Source: Nissolia schottii
Taxonomy: Eukaryota; Streptophyta; Magnoliopsida; Fabales; Fabaceae
Length of the DNA: 64,000 bases
NCBI GenBank assembly: GCA_003254905.1
Contig: QANU01085996.1
Location: 124,001-188,000, forward strand
Direction of reading: 5' to 3'
Position 1 is the first letter of the stretch, and each line of letters opens with the position of its first letter. Shown here in pieces: positions 24,106 to 34,925 of this stretch. Made by a program: the position numbers and the translations under genes. The notes under the pieces were generated by a model. The model made no database searches, was not told where the DNA came from, and was given only the letters and a program-made list of their open reading frames with translations.

Positions 24106-25596
24106 ATGAAGCTTTGGCCATGGCCTATGGCTACCTCCATCTCCACCCTTTTCTTCGTCCTCGTTTCCTCCTTCCTCATCCTCCGATTCTTCCGCAAAAC
24201 CTCAGCGCTGCAAATCCTCAAAAAATGGTGGCTAGCCTTCGAGGACCGCCTCCACGTGCACCAGTCGTTCAAAGTCCCGCTCTACAACCACCACCTCCAG
24301 GAGAATCAGCTTTATCGCAAAATCCTCACCTACCTGGATTCCCTCCCTTCCGTTCAGGACTCCGATTTCACCAACCTCTTCTCCGGGCCCAAGCCTTCTG
24401 ACATCTACCTCCACCTCGATGCCAATCACACCGTCCACGACACCTTCCTCGGCTCCAAGCTCTCGTGGACCGCCACCGCCGCCACTAAAGGAGGCTCCGA
24501 TTTGACAGCGCTGGTGCTCCGAATCAAGAAGAAGGACAGGCGCAGGGTTTTCCGGCAATACTTCCAGCACATTCTATCCGTGGCGGAGGAGATCGAGCAG
24601 CGTAGGAAGGAGATCAGGCTGTACGTTAACTCCGGCGACGGCGACGCCGCGCGGTGGCGGTCGGTGCCGTTCACGCACCCGGCGAGCTTTGAAACGGTGG
24701 CGATGGACGCGGAGCTGAAGAACAAGGTGAAGTCGGATCTGGACCAGTTCCTCAAGTCAAAGCAGTACTACCACCGCTTAGGCCGCGTCTGGAAGCGGAG
24801 CTACCTCCTCTACGGCGCCACCGGCACGGGGAAATCGAGCTTCATCGCCGCGATGGCGAAGTTCCTCTGCTACGACGTCTACGACATCGACGTTTCCAAG
24901 GTAACTGACGGCTCCGATTGGAAATCGCTGCTTATGCAGACGACGAGCAAATCGATGATCGTTATTGAGGATCTCGATCGACTGCTACTCTCCGGAAAAT
25001 CGACGGCGGTGAGCCTCTCGAGCGTGTTGAACTTCATGGACGGAATCGCTTCTTGCTGCGGCGAAGAGCGCGTGATGGTTTTCACAATGAACGGAACGAA
25101 GGAGGAGTTGGATCAAGCAGTGCTGAGGCCTGGTAGGGTCGATGTTCACATACACTTCCCCTTGTGCGATTTCTCCACCTTCAAGATTCTGGCGAGCAGT
25201 TACTTAGGGCTCAAGGAGCACAAGCTTTTCCCTCAGGTGGAGGAGGTTTTTCAGACCGGAGCCCGGCTCAGCCCGGCCGAGGTTGGCGAGATCATGATAT
25301 CGAACCGGAATTCGCCGACCCGGGCTTTGAAGACCGTCATCACGGCTATGCAGGTTCAATCCAACGGTGGAGATGCGAAGGCAGGGGGGCAGAGGTTGAG
25401 CCAGAGCGGGTCGGGTCGGAGCAGCGACGATAACGAGCCCGGTAGCGCCGTGATATGTAGGGAGAGCGTTCACACGGTGAGGGAGTTCCGGAAGTTGTAT
25501 GGGCTTTTGCGGTTGGGGAGTAGGAGGAAGGAGGAGAACCAGTATTCGGGGCCCATAGAGAAAGAAGCTCCACAGATTGAGGGTCGGGTCAGATAA
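24106..25596 (+). CDS. BCS1-like AAA ATPase, At2g46620 type
   Basis: A single uninterrupted frame encodes 496 residues of the plant AAA-type ATPase family related to mitochondrial BCS1 (AATP1/HSR4 group). These proteins are membrane-anchored, and many are induced by stress or pathogens; substrates are largely unknown. Visible features in order are an N-terminal hydrophobic helix (about residues 9-28), the plant AAA-associated region (about 30-130), FTHPASFETVAMD, Walker A GATGTGKS (237-244), Walker B MIVIEDLD (about 284-291) and RPGRVDVHIHFPLCDF. A C-terminal REFRKLYGLLR segment resembles At2g46620 (491 residues as I recall it). The lack of introns is usual for the family. The coding sequence is clearly more GC-rich than its flanks. 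It looks intact. Confidence 0.93.
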   Translation: MKLWPWPMATSISTLFFVLVSSFLILRFFRKTSALQILKKWWLAFEDRLHVHQSFKVPLYNHHLQENQLYRKILTYLDSLPSVQDSDFTNLFSGPKPSDIYLHLDANHTVHDTFLGSKLSWTATAATKGGSDLTALVLRIKKKDRRRVFRQYFQHILSVAEEIEQRRKEIRLYVNSGDGDAARWRSVPFTHPASFETVAMDAELKNKVKSDLDQFLKSKQYYHRLGRVWKRSYLLYGATGTGKSSFIAAMAKFLCYDVYDIDVSKVTDGSDWKSLLMQTTSKSMIVIEDLDRLLLSGKSTAVSLSSVLNFMDGIASCCGEERVMVFTMNGTKEELDQAVLRPGRVDVHIHFPLCDFSTFKILASSYLGLKEHKLFPQVEEVFQTGARLSPAEVGEIMISNRNSPTRALKTVITAMQVQSNGGDAKAGGQRLSQSGSGRSSDDNEPGSAVICRESVHTVREFRKLYGLLRLGSRRKEENQYSGPIEKEAPQIEGRVR

Positions 25597-26429
25597 GTTA
25601 GGTCCGGGTTTTTATTTTTTTGGGCTTCAACAAAAGATTGTGTAAAGCTGCTTGGCACTAACAATTCTATTGCATTTTTTTATTTTTAGTCATTAATTAT
25701 ATTTTTGTACCATAGAAAACAAATGATACGGCAGCAATTGCAAATGAATAACACTTCATGTTGTCGGTTTTCTCAACCAAATTATTATATGGCAGTGAAG
25801 TATGTATTGTACTATGTCAGATGACCAAAAAATATGATATGGCATTTTGGTAAGGGTAAAAGAAAAAAAAAATTACTCCCTTGATAAGAGTCCATATTCA
25901 AAACCTCATGTTATTTTTTAAATTCCTTTTAGTCTCAATCAAAAAAGAAACACGATTATTGGATTGAGTCGATATTCAACACAGGTTTTAGAAATAATGT
26001 GGCGGAAAAATTGGGACTAGCATGAATATTCTCCCATTTACTTGGTCCCGTATCCAATGTGCAGCTAAAGATATTGTATATTCAATGTGCACCTTGTTTC
26101 GATAGAGTGAACTACATTTTGGACCATTCAATTTGGTGCAAAGTTGATCAAATGGCCATAAAAAAAGGAACTTGATTATTCTGGATAGTGGTGTAGGTAC
26201 ACTCCCCGTTTGCATTGGGTTAGACGGTGGGAGGGGATTTCAATTTTGAAAAAGACAAAATGTTTATGAGGGGTGAATTTACAATTAAGGACATATTCAA
26301 TGGATTGCTTGCTACTCAACGTTAATGTCATTTCGTGTTCTAATCCACTAAATCTATATCTTTGCTATTTCTCTCACACTAATTCTAAAACCAATCAAAC
26401 CTTCAATCAATTTTTCTAAATCCAATTTG
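25597..26429. other. Intergenic, includes the BCS1-like 3' end
   Basis: No gene is seen. The first 100-150 bases are the likely 3' untranslated region. Confidence 0.4.
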
Positions 26430-26748
26430 TCAATTCCACTGATGAATTTGAGGGATTTCGATCTTGGGCATCACGAAAGCGATCAGCTTCTTCATTACTG
26501 GGTGAGGGCTCTCCACCTCCTCCTCCTCTCGAGAGATCCGGAAAAGCTGGGACGTTAAGGTCGAAGTTGCGGCAGTTGTGGCTGGTGACAGTGTGCGTGG
26601 ACCCCACGCCTTCCTCCGCCGTGAATCCGCAGGCATAGCTACCCGTGGCACCGCCGTCATAGTGGGATCGCTTGTGTCCGCCCAGGGCCTGTCCAGTGGA
26701 GAAGGACTTGTGACATATGGAGCACTTAAGTGATAACCAATGTTTCAT
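26430..26748 (-). pseudogene. Truncated, frameshifted C2H2 zinc-finger gene (ZAT10/SCOF-1 type)
   Basis: The minus strand encodes one plant C2H2 finger, [21 protein letters not shown], then [10 protein letters not shown] and an EAR repression motif around FDLNVPAF. Normal ZAT10/AZF/SCOF-1 proteins have two such fingers plus an N-terminal basic box. Here everything before the second finger is absent. After the EAR motif the frame slips within a GGA run near 26520-26530: the original tail ([10 protein letters not shown], then KIEIPQIH) continues in another frame to a stop at 26430. The intact protein would be a nuclear repressor in cold and drought responses. This copy is an apparent relic of a duplicated or moved gene fragment. 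Confidence 0.75.
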
Positions 26749-28779
26749 TTTTCATGTGAATTACAATTTTTCCCTTTTTTTTATGTCTCTGGATTGCCTT
26801 TTAACAGTCGTATTCAACTATGTAACGCACAAACAGTGGATGATGCATTGTCAATGTGGTAGAGCTTAGGGGTGAAATGGTGGGTGAGCTTAGAGGTGGA
26901 GGAGTGGCAAAAAATTGAAAATTTAATTTCAATAAAGGAATATAGTGGTAATTTCATAGTTCTAAAATAAAAATAGAAAAAAAACCTATTCTAGTCAATT
27001 TAAAGTAGTGTACGTATTACAGCAGTTCATCTAATAGATATACATCAAATGTTTACCTTTTTAAGGTACACACTGGATACGAAAACCATTTATTTACGTT
27101 AATTTGTGACTTAGAAACTATGAAAGCTAAAAATGATTTGTTTGGGCATAACAATGGAAAGAAAGTTGATTTTGTTAATGTGTACACATGTTTGGGTGAA
27201 GTTTGGATACGGGTCAATTTCAATGAACTTTCTAAAAGTATATTTATGAGTTGAATTTAGGAGAGAAAAAAAGTTTGGAGGTTTAATAAGTCCCAAAAAC
27301 CTATTTTTCATTTTTAAAAGTTTAACTCACAACTACGCTACATTAATAAATAACTTGAAACTACCGAATGAAAAAAAATACATTGAGCTACGTAGCCTTG
27401 AAGCTTGACGACAGTGTTATTATAAAGAGAATGAATTTTCTCGAATTAATTTAACTCATACTCCAATAGTATGTTTATGAGTTTTACTTTTGAGATGAAT
27501 GAAAAAAATGGTTAATAAACTTAATCATTTAATAAACTTTAATTCAATAATTTTTTTTTCTTCCCCTCTGAAATAAAATTCTTAAGAGACCCCAACCCTA
27601 AAGATGACAAGGAAACCAGCCCAGCAGGAATAAACAAGGTAATTTCATTCCATAAGTTAGCTGCGTGTTAGAGACTCGTTCTCCATCCAAACCCAAATCC
27701 AGGCAAGAACTATTCAACATTCATTAGTTGAAGTCTCAACACGATTTGACCTGAACTATACCTAAATCCAATTCGTCAAAATAATGCAAATGTCAAACCA
27801 ATTAAAAATAAAGTCGACTATTGGACTGTTTTCGCTGATCATTCGTCACTTTCTTAATTTTCCACGCTAAGTATATTCTTGATCCAGCTTTCACATTAAA
27901 GGGCAATAATAGCAACACTATCACACTATTAATTAAACCTTTTAAATGTAGATTTAGGTTTAAGTGCTGCAATCCATTGACCATTATTTGGTCAGTCTTT
28001 TTGATTTATTTATGGAGTATTGTTTAAGAAAAACAGATAAAATATACAGTCTTTGTGCTTATACAAGGAAATTCATAATTTTGTGAAATAAGAAAAGGAC
28101 ATATCAGAAGAATCCGGATTTATATAATTGGGCAACAACACGAGTTCATTATTATATGGTTCTAAATTGTTTGTATTTTGGCTTTCATTAACTTGATGAA
28201 GGCGGGTAAATATTTGTACATAAAAATAAAAAGTATACAAAAAATAATATAATAACATTAAAATACCGTGTGCTTTGTTTGACAAGCCATTAAGTACAAA
28301 ACAGTTGCCATAGAAGAAATCATATTTGCATTTAAAAAATATCACATAGGTGGTTAGCATTATTTGTGATACCCAGCAAGAATTTCTTCCTATAATAATA
28401 AAGCCTACAATAAGGTGACAAAAAAACATAAATGTAGGCACGATAGGCCAAACTACCTTTTATTGTCAACTAGCCATTTCTTCATTCCCACATCGAACAG
28501 AAAGATTAAGGTCTTTTCTCTGTCATAAACATTAAATAGGTACGGCAAAACTAAATAAAATGAAATTAACGAGTTCAGATTGAACAAAACAAATTGGGCC
28601 CAATCATTACCCATGAGAATAAAGGGGCCTCCACACGGCCCAAACCGTACAAATCTATTAAGGCAGCAAAACGACACCGTTTTGGACAGCAGCAGCAGTT
28701 ACTTCTTCTCTTCCTCTGCAGTGCTTCATTCGCCATTGCTGAGGCAGTGGAGGAGGAGAAAGTGAAAGCTCTGAAAAAA
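26749..28779. other. Intergenic, MYG1 upstream region at its right end
   Basis: No convincing gene is seen. A 122-codon minus-strand open frame (28073-28441) is AT-rich with no recognised domain and was rejected. The right end is the MYG1 promoter. Confidence 0.4.
28594..28644. promoter_or_regulatory. Site II-type motifs upstream of MYG1
   Basis: A palindromic TTGGGCCCAA (28594-28603) and CGGCCCAAAC (28636-28645) lie 135-185 bases before the MYG1 ATG. TGGGCC/GGCCCA elements are typical of plant housekeeping and organelle-protein genes. Role inferred from motif and position. Confidence 0.5.
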
Positions 28780-30682
28780 ATGGTTAAGGTGTTGGGAGTG
28801 TGGCACAGCGTGTTCGCATTCCGCAAGCCTCTGCTGCGTCGTGGCGTTCTAGCTTCGTGTTTCTCCACGCTTGGTGCGAAGCGCGTGGGCACTCACAGTG
28901 GAACCTTTCACTGCGACGAAGCGCTCGCTTGCTTCATGCTTCGCCTTTCCCAGCACTTCTACAATTCCCACATTGTCAGAACAAGAGACCCCAAGGTCCT
29001 CACACATTTTTTTTTTAATTCTTTTTTTTTGAGTTATTTTTTTTTGGTGCTGAAAAGAAGAGATCTTTTTTGTTGTGACAGGTTTTGGAAACTTTGGATG
29101 TAGTGGTGGATGTTGGAGGGGTGTATGACCCTAAACGACACCGTTTCGATCACCATCAAAGGGGTTTCGAGGAAGTTTTCGGTCATGGCTTTGCCACTAA
29201 GCTCAGTAGCGCTGGCCTTGTCTACAAGGTGTTTGTCTTATTGTCTCACTGTATTTTTTTTTTTCATCGTTAATGATTATTACTTTTGTTATTATTTTGC
29301 TAATGTGGTGACTGAATTCATGTAGCATTATGGTTTGGAGATAATTGCTAAGGTGCTCCAGCTTGATGAAGGGCATCCTGATGTACATCAGTTATATAAA
29401 GCTGTTTACAGAAACTTTGTGGAGGTAGCTATTTTTACATTGCGATTCTGATCAACTGTAGCATTTGCCATTGGCTCCGAATTTTCAAGATATAAGCCTT
29501 TCCGTATATTTGAGCTTGTATACTTGTATTGTATCTAACTTTGTATTACACATGCTTCTGTTGGTTGCAATTCTGTTCCCTTTACAGGCAATTGATGCTA
29601 CGGACAATGGAGTGAATCAATATGACTTAGACGAACCTCCAAAATATGTAATTAATACAAGCCTGTCCTCTAGAGTAAAACGATTGAATTTGGATTGGAT
29701 GGATTCTGATCAGTCATCTGATAGAGAAAATGAGGCCTTTCATCAAGCAATGACGCTGGCTGGTGGTGAATTTTTGGAGGTGAGATTTCTGATTTTCGCT
29801 CACTTTATTTATACCCTTTTTTGCATACTACCCATTGCAATATTTTAGCTTTTGACAGAAAACCAGCACGGAGTATTTTTTTTTTTTCTGGCATTACAGA
29901 ATGTGAACTAATATGGAGAAGCTGGCCATGAAAAGGAGTTTTTTTTTTTGGCATTACAGAATGTGAACTATTATGCAAAATCATGGTTACCAGCACGATC
30001 GATTTGTATGGAGTGTCTTGCAGCTAGAGAAACTATTGATTCTAGTGGAGAAATTATAAAGCTAACCCGATCTTGCCCTGTAAGCATACAGAGCATTTAA
30101 TTAATCTTGCCCAATTTTTTAATACACATTATAGGAGTTTTCTCTTTATACCAACAGAAGGGTAACTTACGATTTGTTTTGGGAAAATGATATTTGGTTT
30201 TGAATATCATTGAGTTTAACTGTTCCCTTAAATCTTTTCTCATTTGTTCCACAGTGGAAACTTCACATACATGAGCTTGAGGAGGTACTGGAAATCAATC
30301 CGTCCATTAAATATGTTCTTTATCCGGTATGTATGTTAAAGTGAATTAGTCAGTGAATAGTTAAGATTGAATCTAAGCAACTATCATTGCCATCCCCCTC
30401 TTCCTCTCACACACACACACAAATTTTTTTCATATAGTGGACCTTTGCTCCTTGTAGGACGATAGGAGTGAGAATTGGAGATTGCAGGCAGTGGCAATTT
30501 CAGCTGCTAGATATGAGAGCAGAAAACCATTACCATATCTTTGGAGGGGTTTGGAAAATGACAAGCTCTCTGAGGTTGCCGGCATCCCAGGTTGTACTTT
30601 TGTGCACATGAGTGGTTTTATTGGAGGAAACCGGACTTATGACGGCGCTCTAGCTATGGCGAGAGCATCTTTAAAGGCTTAG
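28780..30682 (+). CDS. MYG1: MYG1 exonuclease (UPF0160, DHH-type)
   Basis: MYG1/GAMM1 is a metal-dependent 3'-5' RNA exonuclease, known in animals from nucleus and mitochondria. Seven exons join in phase 0 throughout (28780-28995, 29082-29228, 29326-29424, 29588-29779, 29960-30079, 30255-30326, 30458-30682), giving 356 residues, a normal length. The ATG gives [10 protein letters not shown] and a basic, serine-containing leader of about 35 residues that could be a mitochondrial presequence. Family motifs are [12 protein letters not shown] (H39, H44, D46), DVGGVYDP and the DHH signature at 95-97 in RFDHHQRGF. Near the C-terminus are [16 protein letters not shown] and YDGALAMA. The acceptor of exon 5 is duplicated 60 bp upstream; using the upstream copy would give a stop after three codons. 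Confidence 0.93.
29876..29977 (+). repeat. Duplicated 3' splice-site segment in MYG1 intron 4
   Basis: A T-run, then 'ggcattacag', then 'aatgtgaacta' occurs twice, with AG dinucleotides at 29898-29899 and 29958-29959, exactly 60 bp apart. The second copy reads through in frame and matches the protein family. The first reads AAT GTG AAC TAA. Confidence 0.85.
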
Positions 30683-31131
30683 TTAGGGCCTTAGGCAGTG
30701 GCAGGTTTAACCAAATAAGCAAATACCATTTTTCCCTACCATTTATGGTGAAAAGGTTTTTTATTTGTATTGGATTGGACATATAAGGAATCTAAAGCAA
30801 TAGAACCAGCAATGCTTGAACACTGAATGTGTTTTAATTGAAGCAGTATGCTTCAGAGGTTCAGAAACATAGTGTATGCATATAACTACATCTCAAAATG
30901 CTGACAATACATGGTTGATAAGTGGATCCTCTCCAGTGTAAGCCAGGGAAGCAATCTTTACATAATGTAACTTGACAATTTTCTAGTCAGTTCGTGCATA
31001 CTAATATCCTGCATTAGTTCAATGATTAAATTTCATTTCATTGGTTCTATTCTTTATATGCATTTATTGGCATTCTCACTTGGTCAAAACTAGGTCTAGG
31101 CCTCAGTGCAAGCACTTTCTTGGCACCAGCT
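30683..31131. other. Convergent 3' ends of MYG1 and STR14
   Basis: This 449-bp spacer lies between the two stop codons. It should hold both 3' untranslated regions; no other feature is seen. Confidence 0.5.
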
Positions 31132-32747
31132 TCACTCATCTGAAACGGTGGGCAGACCCTCTTTAAACCATGTGTAAAGACCACCTTCTAGATGGAAGAC
31201 ATTGGTATACCCGTTAAGGACGAGCAAGTAAGCTGCTATGAGAGACCTGTAAAAGAATCAAGATGTAACCATTAAAGTAGCAGATTAATGGTTTCAAAAG
31301 CTAATAGTAACCTATCATAATCACATAAAAAAGTGTTATGCCACATACAGAGTACAGCTGCAAGAAGATAACACATTGCGCCATCCCTTAGTTGTGGGTA
31401 TATTTGGTATCTTATTATTACTAACGATACGATCCTATAACTCTCTGATCTTGCATGCAATGCAAGTTATTAACTAAACCTTTCCTTGTGTATTTTAGCT
31501 GATGAAGTACTAATTTGGATTTGACTTACTTCTTAACAACCATTTATGCTGTTATTACTTTGGTAGTATTGTCAAATTGTCTATGATAATATATATTCTC
31601 TTTTACCCTATGCTCTAGAATGAAGCCTCAGAATTGTCATGCTTAAGATTTGCATACAAAAAAAATGGATATATTTATTTATAAAATGTCATTATCAACC
31701 AATTTTGGACTATATATTCTTATAACATGTATTTGAGTATTGGTGAGCATAATTGAAAGTCTAGAGGGAGAAGAAAACAGCCAGAGGAGAAAAGAAGGAG
31801 AAAATTCAATACCTTGATTGTTGACCTTCTGGCAGACTTTGTGATGGTTTCATTGTACCCCCTGATGAGCAGGCCACTATTATCTTTGCATTTTTATCTA
31901 ATTTTGCTTCAACAGCTGCCGGCATGATTCACATATTTAGTTTCAGGAAAGAACAAGAGACGCATGAGTTCAAGAAATGCATCATGAGGTAAATCTGTAA
32001 ATATATCTTACACTGTATGAACTCAGGGTTCTCTTCCGTGCCGGCAAAAATACCAAAAAAGGCAAATGCGGCACGTCTGGCAATGTCCCATGCTGTCCAC
32101 TCTTTTATAAGCCTATATATTTGCACATTAATGGCATCTGGAGGATGAGCCTGCATTAATACCCAAACTCATCAGATTTTCTTTTTGTACCCCATATATA
32201 AACTAATCATGGAAAGTTGAAGCAGCATCAAAGAGACAGAAATTTGCAGCATGAATGTGCAGGCACATTGGAGTAGGAACACGCAAGGCTTCTAAAATTT
32301 GTTCACTAACCTCTTTGAACTCTGCTTCTGGCCTTACGTCGAGAATCACAAAATTATTTTCTTTCTGAAGGCGCAGAGCTTCCTTTACATCCACACTTCT
32401 TACCTGCAATATTCACATGGTACACCTTATTTACTATGTATATGATATGAAAGTTACATTTCACATTCCCTCAAATCTTACACAAAGACTTAGGTCCGCA
32501 TATTATTATTAGTTGTGTAACATTTGTTTGCCTAGTGACCTAGTGTGGTATTTGTTTTAGCGTTTAAGAGTCTAAACTATGGTTTGAAGAATGCAAACTG
32601 AACATTTTTGACAAAATCACGATAAGTTTCATTTCAACATGACTAGCTTTCGTGTTGGACCAAACCATAGTTTGCTAACTATAAACTAAACACACCCCAA
32701 GTCTGGTTTTTCCGTTTGTGCCATTATTCTTGTTTCTATCATTCTGT

Positions 32748-32826
<79 letters not shown>

Positions 32827-33399
32827 CTTCTCTAGTTAGATCATAGCTGTTTAGGCATTAGAGAATTTATAACATGATTCTAAATAAGGCATGAAATTTC
32901 ATATGCCTGAAATGACATTTCAAACTAATGCTACCATAATGTTTTACATGGTTTGCATGATCTTGAAATTTCCTTGTCCCAATTTTATGCAAGTTTGCCT
33001 ATTTGTGCATTTGGGAGTGTGTGTGATAGAGATGTCGCTTACCTTTTTTTCCAGCAGTTTTTCTCGCTTAACCTTCCAATCTTCCTCAGCTAATATCCCC
33101 AAAAAACGTGAAATGGAACCGATTAAGGTTCTATGATATCTCAAAAGTGCTAAGAAGACAATTCAATTCATTAACAGTAACAGGAAAAAAAAAAAACCTG
33201 GTGATTTTGCTGGTTTTGTGGCTGCACACTGAATTGTTAGCCCCCTTGCAACACTCTGCTGGTGAAATCTTTGACCTGTGGACTTGTGTGATCTCACTCT
33301 CACCCACCATGAGTTATGATGATCACGTGCACCTTCCAAAGAAGGTAGCAAAGATGACGGAGATGAGTAATGTACAGCAACTGATGTAAAAGCAGCCAT
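31132..33399 (-). CDS. STR14: Rhodanese-like domain protein 14, chloroplastic
   Basis: This is a single-domain sulfurtransferase/rhodanese-like protein targeted to plastids; its substrate is not known. Six exons join in phase (33198-33399, 33043-33089, 32311-32403, 32012-32150, 31813-31915, 31132-31246) into 232 residues. I recall AtSTR14 (At4g27700) as about 224. The N-terminus (MAAFTSVAVHYSS...) is rich in Ser and Arg and poor in acidic residues, like a transit peptide. The domain follows: VRSVDVKEA, NNFVILDVRPEAEFKE, EWTAWDIARR, FFGIFAGTEENPEF, the active loop IIVACSSGG with Cys176, and AAYLLVLNGYTNVFHLEGG. The donor of exon 1 opens with a T run. A degraded copy of the exon-1 end lies upstream at 34838-34925. 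Confidence 0.93.
32751..32825. repeat. Compound (CT)n(AT)n microsatellite
   Basis: A CT run (32751-32784) passes directly into an AT run (32785-32825) in intron 2 of STR14. Confidence 0.95.
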
Positions 33400-34057
33400 T
33401 TTTTTTATATGCTTTAAACAGAAAAATTCAGGTATGGGATTTCAAAATTTTCTAATTAATGGCCAATAGTAGAGGTACTTGGGATCTTTCTGCATGCTTC
33501 TGACATCTAATGAGATGAGATATTTTGGTCAGTTTAGGGGATTTAACTATCGTGTCTTGTGGATATTGAGGACTCAGAATCTGAGTTTGTGGTCTATGTT
33601 TTACGACTCCATTATTTGGATATATCATATATCCTTGTTGTCATCCTTTTTTGTCCTTTTTCCTTCTCACTTCGCTCGAGGAGATTTTAATAATGTGGTT
33701 GCATGTAGTGTTATTTTTAGTACACTGAGCTTACACGAAGTGATAGACTGTTGGTTCACATGAAGCTCATACAAAGTGTTAAGACTCCTAACCAAGAAAT
33801 GTTTCTCCATTTCCATAAGTAGGATTAAATCCACACCAATAATTATATGTTATTGTGTCTTAACATGACAACATGTTAAACCATTAAATTGAATGGTAAA
33901 ATTGCTTTGTATGTTTGAATAAATTTATTTTGTGTGTAAAATAATTTACAATAAAAAGTTTTTTTTTTAAACAACTTAAAGGATAATCATATTCTAAAAA
34001 AGGAAATATATTCTCAAATGTGCCTTTAATAATGAAGCTGAGTGTTTTAAGTCAGCA

Positions 34058-34062
<5 letters not shown>

Positions 34063-34109
<47 letters not shown>

Positions 34110-34112
34110 NAT
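34063..34112. repeat. (AT)n microsatellite with an ambiguous base
   Basis: AT run containing N at 34110. The length is probably uncertain in the assembly. Confidence 0.95.
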
Positions 34113-34837
34113 AAATAAAATTCCTATTTCTGCCTCTCATTCCCCACCTTGTATTTGGAATCATGTCATGAGAACGTAACAAACACCTTGTCTATTTATG
34201 TATGGTTTACTGATGATTTAAGAAAATAAACAAAAGATTTTCGTTGAAGATGGTGCATTACACTGCAGTTATTTAAAAAATAGGGAAAAACTATCCAATG
34301 TCATGGCATTGTTTAAGAATCTAATAATAGAAATAATTTATTGAGAAGTAGACTTTTTAATTATTTTTATAATGCATCTCGGCCAAACGGCATTGAATGT
34401 GGTATTAGGTAGGCAGCACATTTATTCAAATTAACGTCATTTTCGTTACCAAATATACACACACTCGTCAATTTCCACGCTGAAATCAATTGAGGGAGGA
34501 GATTTCACATCATCATCGGTTTTTCCATGATACAATTTTATCGACATTCTCAAAATGTACAAGATAAAATTAACCACTGCACTCTTCAAATCATGAAATA
34601 TCGTATCACCAAGTCCTTTATTCTCTAAATTATTAAAGTGGTATGTTCAAGGTATAAGCATGAAGTCTAGCAACTTAATAGTGCTTATCGCCTCTCAGAT
34701 TCTTCGCCCTATGTAGCGTCTAACTCAATTAAAAAATATGCTTCTCCCTTCTATAATCTACATAATTCAGCCAATAATTGAAAGAAATTTGTGTTTCTTT
34801 TCAGCTAAGGATTGTGCGTGTCATTTTTGATGCATTC

Positions 34838-34925
34838 AAAGTGCTAAGCCTGTACCCGGTCATTTTGCTGGTTTTATGGCTACAATATGGGCTTTTAGCC
34901 AATTGGGATATTCTGAGCATCTACC
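34838..34925 (-). pseudogene. Degraded partial copy of STR14 exon 1
   Basis: On the minus strand 'tagccataaaaccagcaaaa' and the following 'tgaccgggta' match the end of STR14 exon 1 and its splice donor ('gcagccacaaaaccagcaaa', then 'atcaccaggt'). A weaker match extends to both sides, including 'aaagtgctaag'. It lies about 1.6 kb upstream in the same orientation. It has no usable frame and is probably a remnant of a local tandem duplication. Confidence 0.5.

Noticed and set aside
24232-25573. Minus-strand and out-of-frame open frames across the BCS1-like gene
   Set aside because: They are shadows of a GC-rich coding sequence in other frames.
28073-28441. 122-codon minus-strand open frame
   Set aside because: The translation is rich in Phe, Tyr and Ile as expected from AT-rich DNA, with no family features.
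33994-34182. Frame with a long run of alternating Ile and Tyr
   Set aside because: It is simply the translated (AT)n microsatellite, and includes the ambiguous base.
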